From assembly GCA_003993805.1 (NCBI GenBank), contig RSEF01000001.1:64856093-64920092 (forward strand): a DNA stretch of 64,000 nt, given 5' to 3'. The position numbers and the translations under genes are program-made. Position 1 is the stretch's first letter, and each line of letters opens with the position of its first letter. Positions 26,779 through 38,853 of this stretch are shown piece after piece. The stretch is from Himantopus leucocephalus. Lineage: Eukaryota; Chordata; Aves; Charadriiformes; Recurvirostridae. The notes under the pieces are model-generated. The model worked only from the letters and a program-made list of their open reading frames with translations, had not been told where the DNA came from and ran no database searches.

Positions 26779-27589
26779 TACATATCTCAGCCAGGTAGAC
26801 TCCACCTGGAGAATGAGGCACCTTCTTGTGGGCCAGGAGTATCTGTGCCTTGGGAGACTTCCAAAAATGCATCCACAACTCACCTACAGCAGCTGCCAGA
26901 AAAAAAGGAGCTCAGACATGAATATACACCCCCCCACGCATGTGCAAACACACAGCAAAAGGGAGAAGGGACCATGAGGAAGGGGGGTGGCAGGACACCA
27001 TGTAATGGCAGATGGGCCACCTCTGGCAGCCCGACCTCAGCCGGGAGGAAAACGTCCTACCTCTGGCAACTTCCTCGCCCGACACGCTGTTAAGTAAAAT
27101 CACGCTCTTGCCGGATTGAATTTCTCAGCAGATCAAACAGGATTTAGTACTGTGAATTGTTAACCCCCATCCTCTGTGAAAGTGCTCAGCTTTTTAGCCT
27201 AATGCTTCGTATTTGAACAGCTTATTTGGGAAGTGATCTAGCACAGCTAAGGCTCCTATTAACAACATATGCTAAAAGCATTGTGTTTTGGACCAGACAG
27301 CATAACAAAGTTGTTCTTGTTGTATTTGTTAGATATCTTAGTTGCATTTGCAAAATATCTCATGGCACTTTTCAAAGCCATTGGTGTGTTTTGTCCAGAT
27401 TTCAGCCTGTTTCAAGTGCTAACAGTGTTACACGCCATCTTGCACAAAATGCATGTGCCCTATGTGTGGCAGTTCTACCTGAGTCTTGTGCCACGTTTCA
27501 CAGAAAAAAAAAAAAAGAGGATATTTTAGGAGACACAAAATTGCATTGTCGTTTTCCCATTTACTTTACAGCCAAATCTGCCTGAACAT

Positions 27590-28010
27590 ACTCTCTCCAA
27601 AAATTTAAAGATGAAGTAAGAGAAAAACTGATTAATGCTGAATGAAATCCTCTTAATGCATCTGAAATGGTCCTTTGTATAACAATAATGTCATGATTTA
27701 AGTCTAACTATGGTATGACCTGACAGGATTATTGTTTTATACTGTTCAGAGGACATTATCAACCCTTTTTTATTAAAATAAAAGTATTTTTACTTCTGAT
27801 AGTACATGACAATATTGAGCCTTAAATATGTCATTTGAAATATAATTGCTCAAATAATAACAGTCTAATACTGAATTTTAGTAACATGGGACTTCCTAAA
27901 TCCTAATTTTTTTGCAAGAAATTCCTTTTCAAAAATATTTAATGAGTGTCATGAGTCATTTCATGCTTTCAGTAGGTTGAACATGACATACTAAGGCTCC
28001 CATTGAGAGA
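27590..28010. other. AT-rich block in SYN3 intron 1
   Basis: This is a stretch of visibly high A+T with many ATTT, AATA and TTTTT words and no recognised repeat or open frame. It differs from the more balanced sequence on either side. No function can be assigned. Confidence 0.5.
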
Positions 28011-28885
28011 AATATTTCTGTACCTAACTCAATTAAATATAATGGGACTAGCTTTTGGGTTTGGACTTCATGATCATTTATCTTTATTATTATTATTCAG
28101 CACTGATACTTCAAGCTTGACTTCAGGAATTTGCAAGTTAAATTGCAAAGTTTTGTCCATACTTCCTGATAAGAATCCCAAATCATCGAACAGGGTAGAA
28201 ACTGACAGTAAATGATTATGTATTAGCTTTTATTTTACAGGGGTGACCTTTTAAGGCTTCACAAGTTCTGTGCAACTACGGGGCTATAATTTGGAAAAAC
28301 TTTCAAGTAAAATTTATGTTTTCACAAATCTGGCTAAAAAACTCACATTTTCATCATTTAGCCATGTCTACCCAGGACTGAATATTTCTGTTCCTATAAT
28401 TCATGCCAAGTGTGACTTGAAGGCAGAAAGCAGTTTTAGGGAAAGAGGAGGCAAGTTTGTGTTAAACGTGTATGTATGTTTGCGTGCACGCACTTCGAAG
28501 CAGCACGAAGACTTTCTGTATTTCCCAGCGTACAGGCATAGGGGTGAAAAGGAGGTAAGACTGTCAAAGATATTCAATAAATTGCATTTATCACATTGCT
28601 TTCCAATCTGTTTTAGGTATATCACCATCATGTCTGCCTGTATTTTTGTCCTGCATATGTAAAGCAACTTGGGATCTAGTCCTCCTGAATGAAAGGTGAT
28701 ACAGAAATGTAAAGGATTAGTATCATTACAAAAATAGACACAAGGAATATGGAAAACATTCCCCACCAGGTTATAAATATGCTAATGCAAGTCAATTCTG
28801 GGACCTTAATTGCTTTACCAGAGTTCCTATAAATGCATAGAATTTAACCTCAGAATGTCCTGCCTAGTCCCGTACATATTAAGCA

Positions 28886-28903
28886 AAAGAAAAAAAAAAA
28901 AAA
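28886..28903 (+). repeat. Poly(A)-rich tract
   Basis: A run of A interrupted by one G. No attached element is recognised. Confidence 0.85.
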
Positions 28904-29898
28904 TCCCTCAGATGTATTTCTCAAGGTTTGTGAGCCAGATTTCTTCTGCTTGAAAGCCAGCAGCTCTGCCTCCGTGTGGGTTCGAGTTAGCCTGGTTCCC
29001 CTTGGTCCTCAGGTTCAGGGAGGGCAGAAGGGGGCTGGAATAAAGTATTGTCCAATCCTCAACAAAATGATACCCCTTGCAAACAGCTCCAGGCCATACC
29101 GTCTCGGTTTAGCAATGTAGAGATGTTCCAGCAATGTACTATTTCGATAATGTGCAAAATAGAATTGCTGCCTCACGTTATACTTAAAGCCGCCCCCCAC
29201 CTCCACCGCTCCCCTCAGCCCTTTGTGGCCAGGAGGAATGTGACCGCAATGTAGCCGGGGGGGGTGGGGGGTCCAGACCTACAGCAAAGTGTCCTTCCTA
29301 TCCTGACAGCTCACAGAAGCACAAAAAGCCGTACCCAAAAGCAATAGTGCTGCACTGACTAGTGCTTCTTCTTTTGGGGGGGGTTGCTCTGATTACGCCC
29401 ATTTCAGGAGCAGGAGGTGGCACAGGAAGATGCTGGGAGGCCGGTATTGTGTGGGACTCTGTAGTTCCTTGAATAGAAAGAGCGGCCTGAATGGTTGTGT
29501 CTGCAATCGTTAAAGTGCTGGTGGCTTGCCAACCCAGGTCTCCCCCGAAAACAGGCTTTCGGTTCCCTGAGAGAAAAGGAGGACTTACAAAAGAAGATTA
29601 AAAAAACCCTTCTCCCTTCCTGCCCTAAAGCTTCCCTTTCTGTGTGCATTCAAGCCAAGAAAATCTTTCCAGCCCTGTAGGGTGGGACCTCAGACCTCAT
29701 CAAGGACCTCACCATGAGGACGTCCTTTATCCACAAAAAAAACAACAAGCCATACCACCATCACAGCCCGATACAAACCTCTCCAGCAGAGGCATTTCTT
29801 TCCTTGGTGTGATCCCATAACTAATAATGCCTCGAGGGTTGTTTTACAGTAACCAGAGCGGGCTGGGTCTTGTGGTTCTTCCCAGAAAGCAACAAAGG

Positions 29899-30035
29899 CG
29901 GTCTGTTCCCACGGCCCGACCTCGGACACCGAGGACCTACCTGCAGCGCAGCTGCGCTGGCTCTCGATTCGGTGGCTCCAGCAAGGAGGGGGTGACAACA
30001 CCGGGAGTCGCCCCAGGGAGGCACGGGACTGAGCG
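29899..30035. promoter_or_regulatory. Small CpG cluster with palindromes in SYN3 intron 1
   Basis: A hand count gives 13 CpGs in about 137 bases, much denser than the surrounding intron. It includes a 16-bp palindrome CAGCGCAGCTGCGCTG at 29944-29959 and a short hairpin CCTCGG-ACA-CCGAGG at 29920-29934. On the minus strand CTGCAG|GTAGGT resembles a splice donor. The inference is a possible intronic regulatory element or alternative/antisense start; there is no direct evidence of activity. Confidence 0.3.
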
Positions 30036-30646
30036 CAGCAATGCTGCAGCCCAGTTTTTTCCCAAACTTTTGTGGATCTCCTGGCTATCAGTGTATTCAG
30101 GACTACCTTTTGACCCAACCCAAAACTTGGATTTGCCTCTTGGTCTGTACAGTGCGGTTACCCTTTCCTTCTTTCTGCACTTGCCTCTGGTCCATTTAAC
30201 CTGTGGTTCAGACATCATTTTCTGAGGTGTCAAAGCACACATCCATCATGCTTATCCACCACCTTCAACACCCTGACACCCCCCACCCCTGGCCCAAGCT
30301 ACTTTTATCAAATTAATATTAACTACCAACCAGTCCCACCCAGAGCTGAACAGCGCATAAAGGTCTCTGGGCCAAAGCAGATGTGGACATAAGCTCCAGT
30401 AGGTTGCAGACCTCGGCATTTGCAAAGTGATTTTTCTCTTCCCTACGCCCCGGGGCAGTCAGGACTTGACCATCTCGAAAGTCCTTACTATTTGCAGCTG
30501 GGAATTGCTAAACTGGGGAGAAGCGGTGAAGGGGTTGGGGGCTGGCCCCTGAAAGGAAAACCTTCCTTGTTTTCACCCCTGAAGAAAAAAGGGCACAAAT
30601 GCATCTCTCCTCACCCCTCCCATCCCCACTGCCTTTACAGCGTGTA

Positions 30647-30665
30647 GGGGCTGGGGGGGTCGGGG
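30647..30665 (+). other. G-quadruplex-type G-run cluster
   Basis: Runs of four, seven and four G are separated by CT and TC. With the central run split, this fits the four-tract quadruplex pattern. Confidence 0.45.
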
Positions 30666-33600
30666 CATTCCAGCGGCTGCTGGCCAGTATCCTGGAAACT
30701 GCCTTCTTTTTCCCATTCCCAGCCCCTTTTATGAAGGAAACAATGCGGACATACAGTGAGTGCCTTGTGCATCACTTGGGCCCCCAGGCCCTTTGACATG
30801 GGGATTTCGTACAGTGGCTAACCCCCTCCCCCGCCTCCCCGATGTCCCCCCACACCCAACCCAGGGGGCTTCAGCCTCGCCTTTTCCAGGCTGATCCAAA
30901 AAGGATTTACATGCCTTATTTTCCCAAGGGGCTTGAGAGAAATATGTGTAACGTGATTCCAGGGAAATAATTCAGATAATTCCAGAATTTACCCGTGGAC
31001 ACCTTTTAATGTATTTACCCATGTCTCGTCTTCACCATTAGTCTCCCTCTTTCTTCCACCTGCTCCCCTTGCCCACCTCTCCCCAAGAGTCCTGCATGTT
31101 TCCCCTCTCCTCAGCATGTTTTGCTCTGACCCCTCCGCGGGGTGGGAAAGGCTGCTTCCCGCTCCGGATGAGAGGCAGTCTCCATCCAAAGTGTGGCTTG
31201 GCTTTCTTTGCTTGTTGTGTCTTGCTCCAGAGGCACAAGCTCAGTCAGAGGATTTGAAGGAATTTGCTATTACAATATCCCAGTGCCCCTCTTTGGCACG
31301 CTCCCCAGCGATACTGAGCCCATTTCTGGGGTGAAGGTACAAGCCTTCTCCCGAGTTTGTAGCTCAAGGCCTCTGTCGAACAGTGATGCCCCAAAAAGTG
31401 CCTGGGTTCATTCACATCACAGGGGATTTGGGCTCAAGCTTATTTGTTCATCTGATGGCTTCCCAGATACTCCAAGACACACTACCAGCAATTGGAATGA
31501 CATTTGCTACATCACCTCCACTGAGGTCTCTCACAGGAAGATTTGAGCTGTATTTCTTTGATCTCTTCCTATCCTAGAAAATTGCTTCATACAGGAGCCA
31601 TTTTACAGCATACTCTGAAGAAGTCCCATGAATTTAATACAAAATACCAGCCTGTCTTCAAAGCTGCACAGTGTGTCATAACCTCTGCTTCACCCAGCTA
31701 ATGGACCTGCAGAAACAGCTTTAAGCTTTGAATCACTGCACTCCTCCAGCCCATCATGATCACTTCAAATCTCTTGTCCCTCCTGGCTACTGCCTTCTCG
31801 GTGCTGAGGTTGCTGTTCTGCACCTTTTCTTTCTTTTCTTTCTGCTGTCTAGTGGCACCGTACCTGGGGAAGAGCTCCCTGAGCACTTTCTCTGGCCGAT
31901 GCTTGGTACCTGGGCATTTTTTCCTATTCCTCACCTATGCAGAGCACTTTACAGCCTGGCAGAAGTTGTGCAGTCCCCCGCTGCATCCCTGATGCCTCTG
32001 TTTCCCACAGATCCTGAAGGAAACACTGAAGCGGTCCTCTGAAGCAGCTTGGATATGCTTCTTTGAGCCAAGTGGAACCAAGCAGAGGGAAGAGAGAAGA
32101 AATAACTCCAGAGGAGACAGCACAAGATTCTCCTGAACTCCTGTGCTGAGCACGCGTATTGGCTGATGGGTTGAACACTTATTGCACCTGCCTTTGTTTT
32201 AAAGCAGAACAAGAGCAAGGCAGATGTAACCGGGTATTTACTGTCCAGAGAAAAATTGCAAGATGATCTGTGCCCTCCTAACAGCAGTAGCTTGTGAGTT
32301 TTGGCCCTTTGCTGCTGATCCTGGAAGCCCCCACTCCACGTGTGGGAGTTGCTTCTCTTGTGCCGTGTTTCCCCACGACGCAGGAGCAGCACAGCGGTGC
32401 AGGCTGGCCCCAGCTCCTGTGCCTGTAGCCCACTGGCCCAACTCTACTTCCCCTGGGCCTGGTGACACGCCAGGCTTTGACGGGGGACGTGGCGCCCCAT
32501 GAGGACTGAATCCTTGTGTTTGCAGACTACAGGCATTAGTACAAAGGTGCAGGGGAGCAAACTGGTTTGGGCAGCCCTCCCATGGGCGCAGTACAAGCTG
32601 TCCCAGCTGTCAGTGACACCAGAGGGATAAACTCTGGTATTCGAGTGTCTTACAGGTGTGTTTGCAGCCTTGGATCAGCGCTGGCATCCCTTGCTTAGAG
32701 ACAAATGCTTTGCAGACACCTAAGGGCGCTAATGTTACGCATGATCTTTCTGTGAATTAGCTTTTATGTAGGTAATTGGAGGTGAATTGATCATTTATGT
32801 TTCCCTGCTGCTATTAAGGATACACTCCGTATCTGAGAGAAAATTGTGTATATGCTTCCTCCAGCCACGGTCACTGAGGCAGACTGGGCCTGTTTCATGG
32901 CAGCTCTGGAAAATAAGCTTTTATTCTTTCCAAATTACTTCATAAGAAGAGGCATCAGGTTTCTTGTGGCCCTGTAATCATGTCAGGGCTGAGGCAGAAA
33001 GCAGAAGTTATGTTTGTCTGATGCCCTTGCACCCAGAAAATATGTCCTTTTCCAGAGCATGTGGCTTCTTCATTACAAAGAGAGAGGGGTTCAAGGCAAG
33101 CTTTCTCCCTGGAAGACAGGGCAGACCTTTGGCTGTTTATTATGGTTATTCCTCCCTCCCAGCTGGTGCGGCCACATTTAAATGCAATGCCTGCCGCTGG
33201 AAATCCCACCCAGGAACTGCTCTTGAGCACGGCCCTGCCGTTTTCTTCAGTCAAAACATGTTTACATGCTAATTTACTGAGATCACAGCAACCGCACCAC
33301 CCCATCTGCACCCTGCCTAGCCAAATTATAACGCTGTGTTCTGGCGGGTTGAACATCTGATATGCTTTAAAATAAAGGGATGGCCAGCCAAGCGGTGGTC
33401 AGTGCTGCAGGCTGCCCGGGGAAGGGGGTGGCTTTGTGTGGCCAGTGCCTTGCCAAGTGTCCCAAGCTGGGGGATGCCAGACAGCGCCCGCCTTCCAGGG
33501 TGATGAACCACTCCTCTGATCACTGGCAGTTGGCTGTGCTGGAGGTGAATGGGGACACTTCTGACGCTCCTCAGAAAGGCTTGTGAGTGGTCTTCCTGGT

Positions 33601-36427
33601 GCCACTCCCCTGGTGCACTGCAAGCTGCCTCGATAACCCTGCAGCATGTCACTTCCTAGGCAGAGGTCTGGAAGAGCCTTACTCAGGTGGTTTTGGGGAA
33701 GAGAGCATCCACAAATGTCTTGCACTGTCTCACCTACCGGAAACATCCATCTATCTTTCTCCTGCATCCCCACCAGAGCTGCGTGGTCCTTTCCTCCATC
33801 TCATGTCCACTATATGGGCCAGAAGCCATTTCATACATTGCACAGTACTGACCAAAAGATTCTCCCTCTTGCAACGGAGGCATTATGATGTTTCCGCAGA
33901 ATCAGCAATGATTCCAGCTTTCTTGAAATCTCAGGGGCTGCAGGGTGAGGCTAAAGCCATTTTTCATTTCAACATGATAGCTTCTACTGCCCAGGGGCTC
34001 CAAAGCCCCAGGAGCAAATTGAAAGCATCACTCCATCCATTTCAGAGATGTTTCAGTAAGAAGTGTTTCATTCTTACCCTGGGCTGTATCAAAATGATGG
34101 GCTGACCAAAATATTTGGCTGCAAATTGCTTAGCACCTGTAGTCTTCAGAGACACTCGGAGCAGGTTAACCCTCCTGGGGTTCTGTTTTTGAAAGAAAGT
34201 GATATATTGTGGTGTTAAAAGGAAGCTATCTGAGACACTGGATGAGACAACCTGTGTGGAAAGAGGTCACGCGGTGTCTAAGTTGGGGTCCTTTTCTCTA
34301 CTCCGCTGATTGCTCACACTGGATGTGCCCTCTGTGTGACTATCCATGAGCAGAGCCGGTACTGTAGAGATGGGAGAGAGGATTTGTTAACCATGTGAAG
34401 GTTAATTTCCTGGACTAGGCAGTGGAAGCCTCTTTGCTCCATCTGTACTGGGCTGAAGACTGTGGTTAATCACACTTCATTACAAGCTGAAGCAAAGCAG
34501 CACCAAGGAGTTTGCAACCAGCTGGTCGTCAAAGAGGAGAGGCCATAGAGGGAAGAAGTGTGTTTCATAAATGTGGGTAAGGAGTACACATTATGAGCGT
34601 GCTGGGAATAAAAACAAGCTTTTACCAGTGAATAGTGCGCCTCAAATTTCAGACCAGTTCCTGTGGGCCCACTTAAAGCCTGCTCCAGTTTTTGAGAAGT
34701 CACTGGTTCCAGCAGTATCCCCAACGTTTAGGAGCGAGGAATGTTGCCAGACCCTCTAGAGCCATGCCTCCAGAAACACGATGGAATTATTAAGTGCATT
34801 TAGTGTTCCTGTTTATTGTAAGAGGCGTGATGTCTCAGCTTGTCTGTTGAGTTGCTTTTTTCATGCAACAGTCATAAATTCAAAAAGGGAGGAAAAATGG
34901 CCAGAGTGCTGCTTTTTATACTGGACAGGGGTTGTTCAAGCCACTTGGTCTTGGTTACACCTGGCTGCTACACCGTCCCTCACTGACATCTATGCAGAGG
35001 TCTTATTAGCACCACACTGATGGACGGGCTGTCTGGGAAGGGAAGCGTGATACAGCTTTCAGATACGCTCATTAGAATGGAGCAGAAAGCTTTTGACATT
35101 TTTTATGTCTTTTTCTAATAAAATGAAATCTTTTCACTTGGTTTTGAGCCAGAATGACAAAACAAAACAAGTTCTTTATTTACATTTCACATTTCTGGGG
35201 GAGGGGAGCATTCAGCTGAAAACTGGTGTGTTTCAGCCATGGGGAAAATTGCCTTCCTACTGTCTCTCCTTTTTTTATTGGAACAAATAGACACCTAGTA
35301 AAAATGTGAGCCAGCTTCTTTTTTTTTTTTTGCTAATACTATAAAATAGGGAGCAAAGCCGGCTTCCCCTCATTTTCCTTTACTTCTTTATTCTGTCCTC
35401 TCTTTGCCAATTGGAAACAGAACGCAGAGAGTTACTTTGTCTCTGGAAACAGCTCTTGCAGGGCTTAACTGTGTTTTCAATGCTTTCCAAATAGAAGAGG
35501 TTTTTTGGAACCTACGTGGTCTTCCTGAAGTTTTAGGGGGGAGGTCTGAGAAAATAAATTCATATTTCCTTCTGTCAAGCTTGTTTGGCGAGGTGAAGAA
35601 CTGGGAATAAATATTCACAGGGAAAATTATACTCACAATTTCCCTGCTAGCTAATCAATATAAGGGGAATTATACACAAATTTGAATAAAAAAGCTAAAA
35701 CTGCCTACCCTTTTCCTATGTTTTCTTCTCCAAGATTACTGTCAGCCTTCCCCCGTCGTGAGCAACCAATCCTTCTGAAAGTGTTTTCTTATCTGCGTAG
35801 CATAGGCAGCTAGGAGCGGAGGTGGTGGAAGGTGTATGTCCTTCTCATGACACTGTTCAACTCCAAAAGAAACACAGTTTCTCAGTTCAGGAGAAGAGAT
35901 CCTGCATTAGTGACACTGTAGATGCAGATACTGTTTCTCTAAATCAGTGGCAGAAAGACAAACAGAATTGAAAAGCAGCTCTGGGGTGAAAGAGCAAGAG
36001 AATAGGCTGTAGAGCCTATTCAGCTGTGATGATAAAGATCGTTGCTTAACATCAGAAGTTTCCAATGCCGTGCCATATATTGCTCTCCTTCTTTTACGGA
36101 ATAAAGGTTGAGTATTAAATGAGGTACAGCAAGGAATCATTGATTAGAGTTGTTGCTCTGGAAAAGATTAAGAGACCATTTGGTTTTCAGTTTGAAAATA
36201 AAATGAAAAAATCACAAGCCTTGAAGGAACTTTCCAATGTGGTTTTCATCTGGCTTGGCAGGTTTCTCCTGGAGAACAGAAAGCTGAAAGAAGATAGGAA
36301 TAAGGAAAACATGCTGTGACCCGGATAGAAATTCTTCAGCAAAAAGGAAAATGCTGAAGCAAAACAGTATGTAATGAAAGCAAAAAAACTTCTTTAACTA
36401 TGTTTGTCTCTCTCATTTCTTCTGCAG

Positions 36428-36485
36428 GGCCAAATATTTCCAGGGGAAGAAGGTGAATGGAGAATTTGATATCCGAGTGGAACAG
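36428..36485 (+). CDS. SYN3: Synapsin III, coding exon 2 (domain C)
   Basis: This is a 58-base exon between TTCTTCTGCAG and GTCAGT. Its first base completes Trp106. The remaining 57 encode residues 107-125, AKYFQGKKVNGEFDIRVEQ, an early part of ATP-grasp domain C that is strongly conserved among synapsins. KVNGE followed by IRVEQ matches SYN3 in my memory; SYN1 and SYN2 differ here. The exon ends in phase 0, as expected for this position in the family. It is too short to be found as an open frame on its own. It is recognised by its sequence and by the exact phase fit to the flanking exons. ATP-contacting residues are encoded further downstream, outside the window. Confidence 0.95.
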
Positions 36486-37384
36486 GTCAGTGACAACTGA
36501 ATTTGGCTCTAAGAAATGTGTGTGGACAGGGCTGAGTTCTTCATGACAGATAATCTATGGTTATTTCTTCTCTTGAAAAAAGGAACTAATGAGAAGTTTT
36601 AAGACATGTCCATTTTATAGAATTGGGGAAGTTATAAAATAAAATATCTTATTGGGCCACCCCTTTGTCCTCCCTACCTTTGCAGAATCAGCCGCTATTC
36701 CACCTTAAAATTAAATTTTTTGTTCTAGTGATGGGATTATAATTTCTTCCATTGGATGAATTGAAATTACCTCACAGCTCCATATATATACCTGAAAAGG
36801 TGCAAAGCCAGTGTGCCACAGTACATGTTGGTAATGTTATGTTCCACATGCGAGCTATACAAGTCTTCTGGTTTACCCTGATTTAAGCCTAAAACCTTTG
36901 GTTTAAATATGCAAAATAACTACACATGGCAAAATCTTTTTATCTGTTGAAAGTCCATAGGAACAGGAAGGAGGTTCATGGCCTGTTTTCTGATATGCTC
37001 TGCAGAGTATTGGACAAACCGCCCGTTTCTCTGTTATCCTTGGCACCAGCCATTCATTTTAGTTGAAATCTCTTTATGTTGGGGTCTATCCCCTCCTCTC
37101 CGTGTGGTTGCAATGTCTGTCGAAGTGAAGTCCCAGTATTGACTGAGACTTTGGATGCTGTTGTCAAAGTATAAATGATTATTAATAAACATACGCAGGT
37201 GCCTAACTTGAAAGCAGACATAAGAAGAGAGAGATGTGGAGATGGGCTGGTGATCCTGAAGGAATCATATGCTGGTTTTATACTCATTAGGTTTATAAAA
37301 CTGCTTGGATGGATGAAGAAAGCTGGTGAATGTTGTTTGAATGATCTGGTATTTTCTGTCTTTATAGAGCTGTTGATTCTGCCT

Positions 37385-37432
37385 CGTGTGTGTGTTTTTG
37401 TATGTGTGCACGCACATGTGTGCATGTGTGTA
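37385..37432 (+). repeat. Imperfect (GT)n/(CA)n simple repeat
   Basis: Alternating purine-pyrimidine sequence made of GTGTGTGTG, TATGTGTGCACGCACATG and TGTGCATGTGTGTA. It is capable of Z-DNA in principle. No motif suggests function. Confidence 0.8.
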
Positions 37433-37780
37433 TAGAACTATTAACGCAGGGGTTTTGAAGACTTTCTCAGGACCCATTGCCCTTGATAAGGTGTTCCTTC
37501 TCTTTTCAAAGGGGTGCTGTCCAGTTACTTAGGTCTATACATGAGCACACGTGTTCTGATCAAATGCTCTGTCTGGAACAGAAAAGTTACCAAGTCATTA
37601 TTTTGCAACTATGATACCATGAACACTTCATTTTCCTCTTTTTGCTTAGTATCACACTTGTCAGTACTGGGTGGTATTAGCAAGAACAATTGTTACTTGC
37701 ACTTTATTATCAAAGTCTTTATTTTGCTGGCTGCCTTAATAAATGTCCTAAAAGAAAATAGGGAAAAAAATCACACTTCT

Positions 37781-37880
37781 TACATAGAAATATGGAATCA
37801 AATAATAATTCAGATTTTCCCTTCAAACCTCTGATCCAACCTGGTCCACTGCTCAGAGCAGGGTCAGCTGCAAAGCTAGG
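37781..37880 (-). mobile_element. Diverged CR1 3' fragment
   Basis: The order TACATAGAA, ATTCAG, CTGATCCAACC and CTGCTCAGAGCAGGGTCAGC follows the reverse complement of a CR1 3' end. It is short and heavily mutated, hence moderate confidence. Confidence 0.6.
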
Positions 37881-38828
37881 TGTGATACTCTTCAAAATGA
37901 CCTGTTAATCCTTTCCTAAACCTCCGGTCTCTGCCTTTGCCCTCATAGTCCTTCTCCTCAAATGTTATCGCACTTGAGGTCTTTATAAAGGAACTATCTT
38001 CAAATGGTTGGTGAGTGGAGACGGGCAGAAGTGGACCTTTCATCCCTGATGGCTTAAACCCAGTAATGACCCTTGTCATTGTCGCTATCACCAAATGCTT
38101 ATCGTATTTCCCCAAGGACTCTTTCCAGGAGACTTTCCCAGCCTGTCTCTTGAAATCCATCACACAGGCTCAATGTCCATGTTTGAGACAAGGCACCAAG
38201 TTGCTCCAAGCAAAGACCGTAAGGCTGGTGTGACTCTGCTGATGAGGACCACTGCCAGGACCCTTGCAGCCTTCTTTAAATATTCAGCATAGTGACTGCA
38301 GCATTGCCCAAGGGAATGAGGCGCGCAGTGGGCAGGAGACTTGAGGAACAATGAACAAGGGTCCTGGCTGCTTCCCCTCACCCCCTCCCTGCCCCTCAGA
38401 TCAGGCCTCCACATAGAGGGCAGGGAACTGCTCTTGACTCCCCCAGACCTCGAAAGCAGAAGGGATGATCACTTTCCCCAGCTGGATCACTGTCTCTCAA
38501 GGGAAACACAGAAGCTCCATTGTCATGGGCAGTCCTCGAATCTGACCTCAGGCCCTTCTGCAAATCATTGAGGCCAAGAAGGGGGCACTTCTTTCTCCAA
38601 AGTCTGGCTTTCTGTCCCCTTGTTTTTTTGCCCATCCATCCATGCTCAGTATTTCTTGACATTTTATTTTCATTCATTGCTCCTACCCTGATTATCTGGA
38701 GCCTTCTTCACTTCTTCATCCTCTTCCTCAAGCACAATCCAGGAATCTAAACTGATGTGGAACAGGTCCCCTGAGGCTGAACACAGGCCCTCTCAACCTG
38801 AAAAACAAATGTTCTTCCACAGTTTCCT

Positions 38829-38853
38829 NTGGGAAAAAAAAAAAAAAAAAAAA
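38829..38853. other. Ambiguous base next to 20-base poly(A)
   Basis: A single N is followed by TGGG and a long A run. It is likely a sequencing or consensus uncertainty. Confidence 0.9.

Larger units (their letters stand above)
23070..36427 (+). other. SYN3: SYN3 intron 1 (after first coding exon)
   Basis: The intron is 13,358 bases, with GTAAGT at the 5' end and a TTCTTCTGCAG 3' end. No additional exon is recognisable. Contents recognised are the perfect inverted repeat at 24748-24837, a CR1-Y fragment at 26642-26778, an AT-rich block at about 27590-28010, the CpG/palindrome cluster at 29899-30035, a G-run cluster at 30647-30665 and C-rich sequence near 30817-30862. Elsewhere I see only unremarkable unique sequence and short homopolymers. 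Confidence 0.85.

Noticed and set aside
33587..34105. 172-codon open frame in SYN3 intron 1
   Set aside because: No family similarity is seen, overlapping frames occur on the other strand, and the acceptor and donor context does not make it a credible alternative exon.
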